Source of the DNA: Epinephelus fuscoguttatus | Taxonomy: Eukaryota; Chordata; Actinopteri; Perciformes; Serranidae | DNA: 64,000 bases | Direction: 5' to 3' | NCBI RefSeq assembly: GCF_011397635.1 | Contig: NC_064755.1 | Coordinates: 36,624,059 to 36,688,058, forward strand | Shown: positions 45,004 through 58,200 of the stretch, piece after piece | Numbering within the stretch: the stretch's first letter is position 1 | Layout: every line of letters starts with the position of its first letter | Translations under genes and position numbers: made by a program | Notes under the pieces: model-generated | The model's input: the letters and a program-made list of their open reading frames with translations, nothing else | Database searches by the model: none | What the model was told of the DNA's origin: nothing

Positions 45004-48000
45004 GGCGGGAGAGCACGAGTCGTAACCGGTCTGTCAGCAGCAACAGGACGAGGTTTGATGGCGCGAAATGAAAAGACTGAAGGAGAGTCGTGACACAAAG
45101 ACACACGTAGAGGCAAACCGATGGACACATGTACGTGCTGTGTAGACTTTTTTTGTGCCTACATGAACCAAGTAGTCATTCAACAGAGGCGAGGGGGTGG
45201 AAGGGGCAATTTTCATTCAGTGCATTGCCTAGTTATTGTCTTACTACAGGGATTTACCTCATTCTATTTTTTAAAAGCATTTGGGGAATTATACACAGGA
45301 CAAGATACATTTTTTGTGTTATTTATACATTAGTTTGGAAGTTGGGTGATGAGGGGAAACAGAGTGGAAGGGGGGAATAAAGGTGATCAGGGAAGCAGAC
45401 AGACACGTGACCAATTATCGACAGCAGTTTCCGTTTTCTCAGCTGCACATTTTGTCTTTGAAAACAAGATTGCGGAAAAATGCCCGCCTCTGTAAATACG
45501 CTTTATTCTGTGCAGTCGCATCAGTGCAGGTGAGAAAAAGGAGTATTGGGAGCAGTGACACGTTTCAGTAGGTGACTGATGTTCAGTATCACCCTGGGGT
45601 TTGGACCACGATATCACCAAGCAGCAGTTAAAATGGAGCTTGGTTAGTGACGACACATTTCTGTTATGTTCAGTTAATATTCTACTTTTTGTCTATCGTA
45701 TTCCCACACATCTTTGAAAGTTAAGAGTACTCTTTTTTTTTTTTTTTTCCTAAGGGTTGGTTGCAAGCTCCAGACACATCATGTACACGTGGGACACAAC
45801 GTCAGCTTTTCATTTACAGTTCAGGGTTCTGATTCCTAGAAGCGCTGAACCTCGGGTCCTTGTAACTGCTGGGGATCCTCGCTCAGTCTGACAGAGAGAG
45901 GAGGAACTGGCCGAAGCCTTTCGCTCCTCTCAGACAAACGACAAGTTTGTTTAAAAAAAAAGAAAAAAAAAAGAAAAGAAAATCATGATGTACCATACTC
46001 TAGTTATTTAACTGCTGATTATACAGAAATATATGGGGTAGAGTTTGGGTGTTTTTTTGTAGATGTTTTGTCACTACTGTTGTTTCTTTAGGGTAAATGG
46101 ATTCTGAACACTAGATTGTACTCCAGTTCCTTTTTGTAAAAATGAGGAATCTGCAGCACTATGACGAACACATCCATGACAATCACACTGACAGGAAGAT
46201 GTGCTCCCTTCTCATGGAGACATGTCGGTTCACACGGTGCAGTAAGGAATGGCAGAGATCAGGATGTCCCTCCATTGTGACAGGACAGTAAATAAGGCTG
46301 GGCTCAGCGGATTCAGTCACATCAGAGGGTGAATTTAATATCTGATTCCTTTTATGCCAAATGTATTTTTTAAATTATTATTTAACGCTTTAATTTTATT
46401 AAAATGTCACGTTCTGCTGTGTCTGAATCACCTGAAACGAAACCCGTCTTAACGTGGGAGAAATGAAGGTTTAGGCGCCAGTCAGACAGAGCGTGAAACA
46501 CGAGGTACATCGCAATGCCTTTTCTTGGTTGAAGCCTGCCCCGATCGGACAGAGCGCTTTTTGCAGCTTGTGGCATCTTTTCACCTGTCTTAACCGCTAT
46601 TTTACTGTAAAGTACTCACAAATCTGTACCTTTAAAATCCGACAGCCAGAGAGCACTTGCTCTGATTGAAGATGAGAGGTTGTTTCCAAATGGTACAGTA
46701 TGTTGATCACAGGGAATCAGAGACCCTTAGAGTAGAAATCACAGGGAGTACCACCAGCTGGTCCAGGAGCTTTACCTGGATGATGGTTGCTTTAAGGCTT
46801 ATTTTAGGATGAGTTGGGGACAGTTCAGGGTACAATCTGCTGTTAATCGTCAGGCCTAATTACAGCTAGTAAGACGTTAGAAAGTAGGTATGTCTCAGCC
46901 CGCCCACGGCAACATAAAAGTGACATTACGGTAGCTTCACACTAACCATGTACGCTGCTACTTCTTGTCATAGCCACCATGAAAGGCCCGCCTCAATTCA
47001 TTTTAATTTGACAATAGGGAAACTTTTTTTTGTCGTACTTGAGGTGTCCAGCTGTATAGAGTAAAGAAAATGCAAGGTGCTCAGCAATGCAAAAGCAGTA
47101 ATCACTCTCATTGAAAACCAAGCTGCTAAAAGGTGCTTTGTTTGATCGGAGCCTTAGTTGCGTTTGGTTTGGGCAGAGAACCATCCGTCTCCAGCTCTGC
47201 AGGGTTGACACATTGCACATGCAACAAGCCAAAGCTTAGATGTCATTCTTGCTAAAGCCATAAATACCACTCAGACCCACTTGAGCCGCTCAAACAGCTG
47301 TTAAACCTCATTTAGATTCCTTTTCATTTCAACTAAAGCAGAGTCCAAAACCACTGGGATTAGTCATGTCGGCAATTTTTATGTTACTAATGGAAATTGA
47401 GACCTGGAGGTCAGACCATCGAAACCAAATTTACTTATGGGAAAATTGTGGACCTCAACTCTCCTGTTTCTGTAACACTAATTGTCTCTCATTCTGAATA
47501 TGTGGAATCATCTTAGTTGCTTTTTCTCTTGTAAGTTACAAACAAAATTGTTAAATGTAGAGTGATGTAAATGAATCAACTGAAAATTATTCCTAAGCTA
47601 TTTTGATGATCGATCATGTTTCAGTGATTATTTTTTTCCAAGCAAAAACACCAAACATTCTGTGGTGGCATCTTGCTGCTGTTTTTTGTCTGATGTAATA
47701 CTTAACTAAATATCTTTGGGTTTTGGATGAAACTACGACTTCATAGTGGCTATTTTTCACTTTTTTTTCAGACCTTCTTTAAACAAAATGATCATGTAGC
47801 TAAGAAAATAATCAACAGATTAATCGATAATAAATTAGTAGTTGTTGCAGCCTTATTTAAATATTCTTAACTTAATAATGCTCAAAAAAAAAAGCTTTAC
47901 ACTTAAATCCAACTGATTCAAACTGAAAATAACACTGTTGCTTCCAGTCAGGTTGGATCTTCTGTTTCTAAAAAATGTCCCTCCGAAAGCTTTAGTCTTT

Positions 48001-48935
48001 GTCCTGTCGAGGTCTTGTGACTGTCAGAGAATCAGCTGTATATTTTTTGTGTCCCTCATCGTGTCCCAGTGGCTATATACTGCATAGTTGAAGACTAAGT
48101 AGACAACATCTGTGAATCTAGGTCCAAATTTCCCTCTTGTAAACTAGGCTGATGTTTAATGACACTGTAGTAATTTTCTAGTGAATGTAATTCAGCAGAA
48201 TCTGCTGTTCAAATGAGAGGGTTAGTCATCATGTTTATTTTGCCACAAACACTAAACTGAAGTTTGCTTCTGTTTTTTTGTTGCAAAGATCATTCTCATG
48301 CTCATTCAGGCTGCAACTGTTAAAATATTTCACCCTCTTCTTTGAATATAAAGATTACTGTTCAAATTTAAAACCCTAAAATCAATGTTTGTACACGTTA
48401 TCCAGTGCTGTGCTAATTCAGTTGCTTGTGAACTTGGTAGAAGTTCAGGAAGTTTGCTTTCTTTCCCTCCTTTCATAAATGAAGCCTTTTAGACACGGGC
48501 TGGGGTTTCACTGTGTACCTGTGTCCATGCCTTGGGTCGGTCAAAGTGCTTCTGTTCGACTTAAACCAACCCAAGTCATGAATTTGCACATCAGCTCTGA
48601 AACCACAAAATACTGAATTCAGGAAGTGGACTCATTAATGAGCTGTAGAACTAAACAGGAACTGGCCTCCCCCACTGATAAAGGACCTCTTCCTTTAGTG
48701 TGTTTTAGGGTTCGGTGTAGTTTCACTTGCAGCCACATGGGGGCAGTAGATGTTCTGTTACTGTCTCTGCCCTGTGTTCTTGTCTCCTGGACAACGATCA
48801 TTCGCAACTTGCTGTAAAAGCCATTTTCAACTTGGTTTGTGTAAATGTGAACATGTTAAAGATCTTAAAAACTGAAATATGCTGCTGCACCACATAATTT
48901 TATAATGTTTTCAATAAAATCAACAGAAAACCTGA
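45004..48935 (+). other. ptdss2: ptdss2 3' UTR (putative, up to 3.9 kb)
   Basis: Two polyadenylation signals stand out: AATAAA at 45376-45381 (giving a 3' UTR of about 0.4 kb) and AATAAA at 48913-48918 (3.9 kb). No other gene is visible between, so alternative polyadenylation is likely. The region has T-rich (45730-45748) and A-rich (45952-45980) tracts and an embedded repeat at about 47530-47860. The distal signal lies only about 260 bp from the opposing tmem168 signals. Confidence 0.5.
47530..47860 (-). repeat. Teleost DNA-element copy in ptdss2 3' region
   Basis: CAAGCAAAAACACCAAACAT and the right end ATTAATCGATAATAAATTAG then GTTGTTGCAGCC are characteristic of a very common fish repeat, whose opposite end is recognisable at 32294. 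It would be transcribed in long ptdss2 3' UTR isoforms. Confidence 0.55.
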
Positions 48936-49177
48936 ATTTAGTCCGCTTGGTTTTTATCAAAGTAAGTATGAGTTTAAATTTGAAAATACTGTCAGACATT
49001 TCAATATGATTTTAGAAAACATCAGAATAGTGTTATGCAAATACACTATTCACTTTTTAAGTTTTGTTATTCTCCCAGTGTCAGACACATGAAAAAAACC
49101 CATTTAATTATAGCAGTTTTTACCCAAAAGAGGAGCACTGACGATTCATGATTTGAGCAGTGAAGTCCCACTTCTCC

Positions 49178-50028
49178 TTTATTGCATAGTTGTACCCGTC
49201 CTTCACCTGAATAATCGTCATAGCCCAGTAAACTGCAATAAACCCCAGAAAGAAAATGTCTATCATCATGTGATGCATTTAATTCCCGAGGTTTATTATA
49301 ACATAAATACTGTAGTTCGCACACATCTGTGTGTGTAGTGCAGTCATCAGTACGGTTAAAAAAAAAAAACTTTCTGGACTCCCTGAAGCAGCTGGAGAGT
49401 AATTATAAAACTGACCCCCAAAAGCATTACAAAATGCTGGTACAACAAAGCAGTGCATTGAATATATGTGGAGCGTAAAATGCATAGTGTAGTACAGAAG
49501 AGGAGAGGAATCATTTCACAATCAAATTACAAGAACTACATAAAAATTTCAACTCTAGAAACTGCTCTAGACTTCTTAAAAAAGATGTACACCTGAGATC
49601 TTCCTCTGAAAATGTACCACGGCCATTTTGGTTAAAGGTTAAGAAGATCAGCCAGGCGAGCTGGATGTTCTTTGGTGACTTTACGGTAAAAGGCACAACA
49701 CGAATGTTCTCAAAGTCAAGGTGGAATCAGATCTAACAGTATTTACGATGCAAAAATAGTGTCGATGTGCTCCGTCACATTTTATCCATCTGTTCAACAG
49801 GGATGTTAAGATCTCTAATCAAAGCTAAAAACATTAATAGAAAATCTTGCAAAGAATATAAAACTGGTTCTAAAAAGACATTTCAAAATGCACGAATCAG
49901 TAACTACATTGATTAGTTTTTCAGTAACGAACAGGATAGCGGCACGTTAACAATCCAATAGCTGCCTATTTTCAGGGTCCAAGAAATATAATCTGAAAAT
50001 AAAAATAGCTTTTGTTTTTTTTTTCTTT
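49178..50028 (-). other. tmem168: tmem168 3' UTR
   Basis: Extends from the TAG stop at 50031-50029 down to minus-strand AATAAA signals at 49297-49292 and 49183-49178. It is AT-rich and has no other feature. Convergent with ptdss2. Confidence 0.5.
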
Positions 50029-53000
50029 CTACGATCTAACCAGTTTGAAGCCTTGGCCAGTGTCAAGTATCGCTGGTGGAAACCAGTTTAGTTTGACTCG
50101 CTTCAGACATCGCAGGCAGATGCTGCAGAGCGACAGCGCGTTGAGACCGCTGCACCACAGCGCCAACTGGACCACCGGGTAGGTCATTCGAGGGAAGTAT
50201 ATGCTCCAGTGGTTGGTAACATCACTTCCTGTTGGCAGGTGCAGTGTGTAGTCGCTCCAGTGTTTGGAGATGCCATAGGTGGCAGAGACCGCCCTGCCCC
50301 TCTCAGACCACCGGATGTCGCTGTTTGAGTTGCAATTATACTCCACCCACTGAGAAGTGAAGTCTCCGAGTTGCGGGGGGTCCTGCAGCTCAACATCTGT
50401 CACTCGGACAAGTGTTGCTCCCTGAACAGCCACGTACAGACCCTCCACCTTCTTCACCTCCTTCACCCACGCCAACGAGTTGTCACAGTCAAGCACCAAG
50501 ATGAGGCGCGAGCAGAAGCTGCCATTCTTCTCCCGCCACCACTCCAAGATCTGATCCAGGCGAAGTGTGTCTCCTCCTGATGATGAACACAGAAACCAGC
50601 TGATTACAGATCACAAAGAAACAAACAATGCACAAGGAGAACAATAAAGGATTAAAAAAAAAGTTATATTAAGATATACAAATCATGGTATGCTATTTTT
50701 TTTTAATCATACTACAGTAGGCCATAAAAACTCAATATAGTATGTTAAAAAAATGTCATAGTATAGTATGATAAAAAGAGTTATGGTATAGTATGATAAA
50801 AATAAATCATAGTATAATATGATTAAAAAAAACATCCTAGCATAAAATGTCATAAAAAAACTCATAGTATAGTATGATGAAAGGTCATACAATAGTGTGA
50901 TAAAAAAAACTTAATATAGTATGTTAAAAAAAAAATCATAGTATAGTATGTTAAAAAAAAATCAAGAAAGTCATACTATAGTATGATTTTAAAAAAGTCA
51001 TAATATAGTATGTTAAAAAAAACCTCTCAGTATAGTATGTTATAAAAAAGAAAATCATAGTATGTTAAAAAAAATCATAGTATAGTATGTTAAAAAAAGT
51101 CATAGTATAATACGATTAAAAAAAGTCATAGAATAATATGATTAAAAAAAAACATCCTAGCATAAAATGTCATAAAAAACTCATAGTATGATGAAAGGTC
51201 ATACAATAGTATGATAGAAAAGCATCGTATGGTAAAAAAAAAAAAATCATAGTATGTTAAAAAAAAAAATCAAGACAGTCATACTATAGTATGATTTAAA
51301 AAAGTCAAAGTATAGTTTGTTAAAAAAAAGTCATAATATAGTATGTTAAAAAAACCTCTCAGTATAGTATGTTAAAAAAAAAAGTCATAGTATAGTATAA
51401 TTAAAAAAGTCATAATATAGTATGTTAAAAAAACTCTCAGTATAATGTGTTATAAAAAAAAAAGTCATAGTATAGTATGTTAAAAAAAAGCCATAGTATG
51501 TAGTTTGTTAAAAAAAAGTCATAATATAGTATGTTAAAAAAAACTCTCAGTATAGTATGTTATAAAAAAAAATCATAGTATGTTAAAAAAGTCATAGTGT
51601 AGTATGATTAAAAACAAAAGTCATAATATAATATGGTAAAAACAAGTTATAGTATGATTAAAAAAAGTCATACTATAATATAATAAAAAAAATCATAGTA
51701 TAGTATGATAAAAAAAAGTCATAGTATAGTATGATAAAGTCATTGTATAGTGTGATTAAAAAGTGATAGTATAGTATGATAAAAAAAATTCATAGTATAG
51801 TATGATAAAAGAAGTCATAGTATAGTATGATCAAAAAAATGTCATAATATAGAATGATTAAAAAAAAGTCATAGTATAGTGTGATAAAAAATTCATAGTA
51901 TAATATGATAAAAGAAGTCAGTATAGTATGATCAAAAAAATGTCATAATATAGTATGATTAAAAAAAAGTCATATAGTGTGATAAAAGAATTCATAGTAT
52001 AGTGTGATAAAAAAAGTCACAGTATAGTATGATAAAAAAGTCATAGTATGATTAAAAAAAATTAATCATAGTATAGTATGATAAAAGAAGTCATAGTATA
52101 GTATGATTAAAAAAAAAGTAATCATAGTATAGTATGATAAAAAAAGTCATAGTATAGTATGATTAAAAAAAAATTAATCATAGTATAGTATGATAAAAGA
52201 AGTCAGTATAGCATGATAAAAGAATTCATAGTATAGTATGATTTAAAAAAAAATAATCATAGTATAGTATGATAAAAAAGTCATAGTATAGTGTGATAAA
52301 AGAAGTCATAGTATAGTACAGTATGATAAAAAAGTCATAGTATGATAAAAGAAGTCATAGTATAGTATGATAAAAAGTCATAGTATAGTGTGATAAAAGA
52401 AGTCATAGTATAGTACAGTATGATAAAAAAGTCATAGTATAGTATGATAAAAGAAGTCATAGTATAGTATGATAAAAAGTCATAGTATAGTGTGATCAAA
52501 GAAGTCATAGTATAGTACAGTATGATAAAAAAGTCATAGTATAGTATGATAAAAGAAGTCAGTATAGCATGATAAAAGAATTCATAGTATAGTATGATTA
52601 AAAAAAAAATCATAGTATAGTATGATAAAAGAAGTCATAGTATAGTATGTTAAAAAAGTCATAGTATAGTGTAATGAAAGAAGTCATAGTATAGTACAGT
52701 ATGATAAAAAAGTCATAGTATAGTATGTTTAAAAAAGTCATAATATAGTATGATAAAAAAATAAAAGTATAGTATGATCTTAAAAAGAGCATAGCACATT
52801 ATAATGTCAAAAAAACATTGTATAGTATGATATAAAATAGTATGCCGGGGACCTCCTATAATACACCGGGCACCTTCTCTCCTTCTCTCTCTCATGTCCT
52901 GTTACTGCATCTTGCTAACCCGGCTATACTGCGTGTCACTAATTCGGCTTCTTCTCCAGACCCTTTGTGCTCCACTATCTTGCAGGTTAACTTACATCAC

Positions 53001-56000
53001 AGCGGTGCCTGGATAGTGTGACGTGTGTGGTTGTGCTGCTGCCGTGGTCCTGCCAGATGCCTCCTGCTGCTGCTGTTATCATTAGTCATACTTCTACTGT
53101 TATTATACACATATGATTGTCACATACATATACTATCAGATATAAATATTTACTTTCAACATATTGTACCACAATAGCCAGAATCATAATTATAATATTA
53201 TTACTTTCAGTAATGTTGTTGTAAGCTACTGTCATTACCATCTGTCCTGCATCTCTCTCTCTCTCTGTTTCTGTCTCATTGTGTCTTATTGATTACTGTT
53301 AATTTATTATGCTGATCTGTTCTGTAAGACATCTATTGCACGTCTGTCCATCCTGGAAGAGGGATCCCTCCTCAGTTGCTCTTCCTGAGGTTTCTACCGT
53401 TTTTTTCCCCTGTTAAAGGGGTTTTTTGGGGAGTTTTTCCTTATCCGCTGCGAGGGTCGTAAGGACAGAGGGATGTCGTATGCTGTAAAGCCCTGTGAGG
53501 CAAATTGTGATTTGTGATATTGGGCTTTATAAATGAAATTGAATTGAATTGAATTAAAAAAAAATCATAGTACAGCATAATACACAAAATCATAGTATAG
53601 TATAAGAACTCAGGGTATAGTATGATATAAAAAAACCCCCAGGAAAATATGACATAAAAAATGTCATAGTATAGCATGATATAATAATAAATTACAAAAT
53701 TATAGTGTAGTACACCATAAAATGATCACAGAATAGTTTGTCTTAAAAAAAACATCATAGTTACGTGTGTCATAAGTAAGTGTGATTCAAAAAATTCAGT
53801 CTATCATGTCATAAAAATCATATTAAAGTATGTCACAAAAAAATCATAGCATATAATAAAAAGAATCATAGTAAATTATGTCATTAAAAAAATCATAGCA
53901 CAGCATTATATAAAAAATATTATGTAGTATTCCATAAAAATGACAATGTGTAGTATGCCATAAAAATTATTGTGTAGGATATTTAAAAATGATAGAAGTG
54001 TGTCTTTGAAAAAAAATCATAGTATAGTATGTCAGAGATTTTTTAAAAAACATTGTACAGTATGCCATTAAGATGTCATAAATATTCATCTATTGTGAAA
54101 TTTCATAAAAAAAGTAAAAAAATAAAATAAAAATCATAGTTCATAGATTACAGCTAATCCTACGTAGTTAACTTTGAAAGCTAAAAATCATTATTAATAT
54201 ATAATGATTATACAATTAATTGTGCAGCAGAACTTGTAATTATATTATTACTAAAATGGTCAATCAATCAACACTTACTAATCATAATTACTTCAACTAG
54301 ATGTCTCTCTCACCTGCCAGCGCCCACTCTCCAGAGCGGTGACTGTGACCACTGTAGAAGATGATGTAAGTGTCATGGCGAGGCCCATCTGCCGTGCGGA
54401 GCTCCAAGAAGGATTTGATCTTGACCTGCAGAGCATCCAGGGCCAGCCCACTAGTGGAATAGTCGCAGCCAAAATTCTCAATCAGGTGGTGGGCGAAGAA
54501 GCGCTGCACACTGTTCAACATGCCTGTGGAGCGCTTGTTTAGCTCCTGCACCTGGTCTGGAGGCAGCAGCACAGGCTGACCGTCAGGACTATGAGGCAGA
54601 CAAAAATAAAACAGAGGAGGAAAGTGAATGAATCATGTCTATTTAGAGCTGTCATTTAGCACAGGTCAGGATATGTCTTATGACTCATGGACAACTGAAT
54701 GAACACACAATGACTTGACAATGACTTATTGCAGGAATGTAGCACTTGCCTGTTAACAAAATTTTAATAACAGATTTTATTTGGCCCTTTTAAAACTCAA
54801 TCACACTCAGGAAGTAGCACAGATCTCTTACTGTTGTGTGGCGAGATGCATGACACAACATACTGATCTAAAACTGGGAAAACTTTGACATTTACCTCTC
54901 AACTTTAATCATATCATGGGATTTTCTTTATTATTGTGCAGTCTACTTATATCTGACTGGTAATTGTTTACCACTCTCAGTAGTGATGCATGACACTACC
55001 TGCAGTAGTTGGTGGGGATGACAACAGCGTAGCCCACACAGGTTCCTCCCAGACTGTTCCCGAGCTCATGGAAAAGCCCGTGGAACAGAGACTCCAGAGG
55101 CAGGACGAGCAGAAACATGCTAACAAAGATACTACTGGAGGCCTGCAGAGCACAGTCATTAGTCAATAAAAAATTGGTTTTCACTGCAGACAAAAGTATG
55201 ACATATGAAGGAAAATGCTGTGGAAGATACTGTAACATTAATCTGCATCTGAATGAATTCTAGCAAAATATGATCAACTATTTAAGCTAAGAATGAGAAC
55301 ATGCTCCTAAACAAACAAGTTCATTCTGTGTTATAGCAAGTCCTGATTGAATGTGATGTAGAAGTAATCAGTATGGTACTGTTTGAATCAAACAAAGGAA
55401 TCGCAAGCCACAAAGGTTGGGAACTGCTGGTCAAAGAGGACTGAAAACACACCATACACTGCTGTCATCTGCTATCCACATTTTCAGCACATTGTATTAA
55501 AAAATCCTCTGATATTCAGTTGATAGTGTGTGCCATCTCTCTATAAATAAGGTATTTGTTGTCTGGCTGCTCCTACCTGCCAACAAAGAGCAGCAACAGC
55601 AACAGTTGACACCAGCGAGAAGAGCACCAGGCGCTCAGAGATGAGGCAGAAATGTCTCATGCCCTTTGAAGCCATAACCTTGTCCAGACCGCTGACCCCT
55701 GACCCCTGAGACAAGCACACCCTCTGGCATTCACTGAGTTTGGTGTGAAAGCCCCACACTGTGATGACAAACACCATGTGGCAGATGGCCCAGAAGAGCG
55801 CACAGACCACAAAGCTCGGGATCATCAGGTACCACTGGTCCAGGTCTTTCAGCTTCTGAGCAGCCAGAATGATGAAGGTCACCTCCACCACCAGCAGAGG
55901 CAGAAGGGACAGCCGGCGCCACAGGCCCCGCCACACCAGGAAAGGCTGCCAGCGCTCGGTCACGGAGAGGCCACTGAAGTAGACATCCAGCAGTGGGTCG

Positions 56001-56713
56001 CAGATGAGCTGGCTGAAGAAGCAGGCGAGGGCGAAAGGGTTGATGGTGATGTTCAGAGACTTGAAGAACAGCACAGCGGTGATGACAGCGAAGCAGACCA
56101 AGTTGGCGAGAGCCAGGAGAGCCTTCATCCGGAGGGCAATCATCACCGTGGCCAGCGCCACCACCAGCACCATCACACTCAAAGACTTCTGGATGAGCAG
56201 AGCCGTGCTGGCAGTGGCAAAGCCCACCAGCTCCAGCCGCTCTGCCGAGGTGAGGAAGGCAGGACGGAACTTGGCACATCCAACCAGTCTCTCCAGCAGC
56301 GCCCACAGTGTCCTCAGTGTCACGCTGACCAGCAGCAGGTAGTTGGCCGCCTGCTCCTTCACATCGCTCTCCAGGGCGGGACTGTTGAGGAAACACTGCA
56401 GTCCTAGCAAAAACCCGAACCACAGGTGGAGGAGACTGAGGCTGACCCTCTCCATGTTGAAGTAATAATACACTACACTTGCTATTCCGAGGACGATTAG
56501 AGCCAAAACGAAAATGACAAGAAGACTAGTCTCTGCGGTCTTCTCCCACCGCGCATAGAGCCCCAGACACAGGGCGATCAGCAGGTTGAGACCTGACAGG
56601 TAGCCCAGCCACCGGACAGACGACCACATGCTAACCTCTCCGTTGACCTCCTCCAGCCGGGTCATCGCTGCATGGAGGCAGTGGCTGACACAGTAGCGCA
56701 GAAAACGACACAT
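50029..56713 (-). CDS. tmem168: Transmembrane protein 168
   Basis: A multipass membrane protein with a long C-terminal domain; the molecular role is poorly known. Four coding exons on the minus strand: 56713-55577 (1137 bp), 55142-55000 (143), 54588-54314 (275) and 50576-50029 (548). Total 2103 bp, 700 aa plus stop; all junctions are GT-AG and phases agree. The first exon holds about eight to ten hydrophobic segments (from residue ~30, e.g. [11 protein letters not shown] and [15 protein letters not shown]) and family motifs [17 protein letters not shown] and [10 protein letters not shown]. Later exons give [73 protein letters not shown] and the terminal [11 protein letters not shown]. Length matches the mammalian protein (about 697 aa). 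Intron 3 (50577-54313) contains the large tandem array. A paralogue suffix (a/b) cannot be assigned. Confidence 0.95.
50640..52840. repeat. AT-rich tandem array with palindromic units
   Basis: About 2.2 kb of a 22-27-bp unit, typically GTCATAGTATAGTATGATAAAAAA, in tmem168 intron 3. By length there are roughly 80-95 degenerate copies (my estimate). The core CATAGTATAGTATG is palindromic except at two positions. Variants at 50972-50985 and 51280-51293 read CATACTATAGTATG, a perfect 14-bp palindrome. Higher-order structure exists: a block around 50960-51080 recurs about 308 bp later, and the variant containing TAGTACAG recurs at about 52314, 52411, 52513 and 52692. Frames that translate through it are artefacts of the repeat. 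Confidence 0.93.
52845..53565 (+). mobile_element. Retroelement inserted in the tandem array
   Basis: About 700 bp of non-array sequence splits the AT-rich array. It contains a TCTCTCTCTCTC stretch, CTTCCTGAGGTTTCTACCG then TTAAAGGGGTTTTTTGGGGA, and ends AAGGACAGAGGGATGTCGTA ... GGGCTTTATAAATGAAATTG plus GAATTGAATTGAATT. The tail matches 26671-26756. The tandem GAATT end points to plus-strand insertion of a LINE/SINE-type element. No reverse transcriptase ORF is seen, so it is a 5'-truncated or nonautonomous copy. Confidence 0.65.
53566..54140. repeat. Degenerate continuation of the tandem array
   Basis: The unit (ATCATAGTATAGTATG with A-runs) resumes after the retroelement but is more diverged, with TGTCATAAAAA-type variants (e.g. 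53810-53960). It fades out before tmem168 exon 3 (54588-54314). Confidence 0.8.
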
Positions 56714-57190
56714 TGTGATATAAAAGACTAACTAACCAAACCTAGAAACAGGCACTTTAACGAGTTACAGTCGGTTTATTGTCCGTAATGATATCTGAAA
56801 CCAAACGACGCTTAAACTAAGTTTAGCTAACTAGCTAGCTAACTTGTTGAAAGTGGCTAGCTTGACTACCGTTAGCTACCAGCGATGCATCGTCGCACCG
56901 GCCAAAGTTAGCACGCAGAAGCATTCACATCGTGACGACGGCTGTTTATGTTCCTCTCATCTGATGTCCGACACTGGTTTAAAAGGTTCAGGACGGAGCA
57001 CCTTCAAACAAGCTGTCAGTATTGTGAAAGACATATCCGCATTAAAAGTTTGTAACGTCAAAAGTTTTTGTCAGTTGACAGGCGCCATGACGCTGGCTTC
57101 CACTACGGCAAGTGCTGAGGGTAAAAAATCACTTGCCAACGTCAAACGCTCATTCAGTTCTGAATTTTTATGCAGTCTATGGTTTTGACT
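56714..57190 (-). promoter_or_regulatory. tmem168: tmem168 5' UTR and promoter region
   Basis: Upstream of the tmem168 ATG the sequence becomes CpG-containing with GCTAGCTAGC/GTTAGCT motifs (56820-56880), like the ptdss2 promoter, and a GGCGCCATGACG block at about 57081. The frame on the plus strand here shows no known protein. The start site is not determinable. Confidence 0.4.
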
Positions 57191-58190
57191 CGATATTAAA
57201 TATGATTAAATAATAATGAAAGATCAAGTAAGTAATAATAAATTATTATTCTTTATATTATACTCAATATTATGAGCTTATTTACGTTCTACTTTACTAG
57301 GTCTATGTTTATATTTTAACTGAACAACTGTGTTCCAGATTTTCACTCTCATTCTGTGCAAAAGCCATGATTTTTATTCTTTTAATACTGAGGTCATGAG
57401 TTCAAATCCCCTCAATTTAATCCTGCCTTCCTGAGAAAAAAGATTGTAAAATTGTCTTTAAATATCTGAATTCCTTCCTTTCACATTAAAGTTATTTTTT
57501 TTATGGCCCTGAGGTAGTAAGGTAGGTAGTGTGGACTTTGAGTGAAATTATAGTGTGTGTGTAAGACATGGCTTCTTTGTCAGAGTGGCCTTAAAGGCTA
57601 GTTATAATACAATGCCTAATGTACAGTATTACTGCATTTAAAGAAGCTATCCTGCCTCTTGATTCAGGTCCCTGATTTATTCCTGTTTTAACTGCTACTG
57701 ACATAATTCCAGATTTAAAATCCTTCACAATAAAGGTCAAGTGCTGTTTTAAACCAAACTGGTGCTGTACCAACTATTTGCTATTGCGCTCAAATTTCTA
57801 CAGGGTATTAGTGTATAAGTGTGTAGTGGTATGTGTATTTTAGTATATTTCTTGTGGTATGTGTGTCGCAGTGTCTGTTTTGGTAGATGTATTGTGGTAT
57901 ATCTTGTGATGTATGCACTGTGATTTATGGATTTTATTGTGCAATCCTTCCATGGTTATAGTGTAGCATGGTTTGATGATATTTTTTAAAAAAAAACTTG
58001 TAGGCCTACATGTCAAGTCCAACTAGGGACAAGAGTTGAAAATTAGCAACAGCTATAAACTCTCTGTGCAACACATCAGTCTCATACTCTGTATTGGAAC
58101 TATGTTAAATTGCATCATTCCTATCATATAAAATACAATGTTGACAAATATTGTTTGTGTATCAAAAGAAATGTCGATCAACAATCTGCA
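57190..58190. other. Intergenic sequence, nothing recognised
   Basis: AT-rich DNA between tmem168 and the hAT-like element. TG-rich stretches at about 57815-57920 are degenerate simple sequence. No gene or RNA is supported. Confidence 0.4.
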
Positions 58191-58200
58191 TGATCTTCTG

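Noticed and set aside
50640-52840. Regular repeats that could suggest a CRISPR array
   Set aside because: Units are contiguous and vary throughout, there are no unique spacers, no cas genes, and the DNA is vertebrate intron.
52335-52895. Minus-strand frames rich in Tyr/Phe/Ile/Leu, like a repetitive membrane protein
   Set aside because: They are translations of the AT-rich tandem array and have no conserved start, stop or domain.
55731-56423. Long open frames of 220-230 codons on both strands over tmem168 exon 1
   Set aside because: They are shadows of the real tmem168 frame; their translations are Gly/Ala/His/Gln-rich and match no family, whereas the true frame matches TMEM168 throughout.
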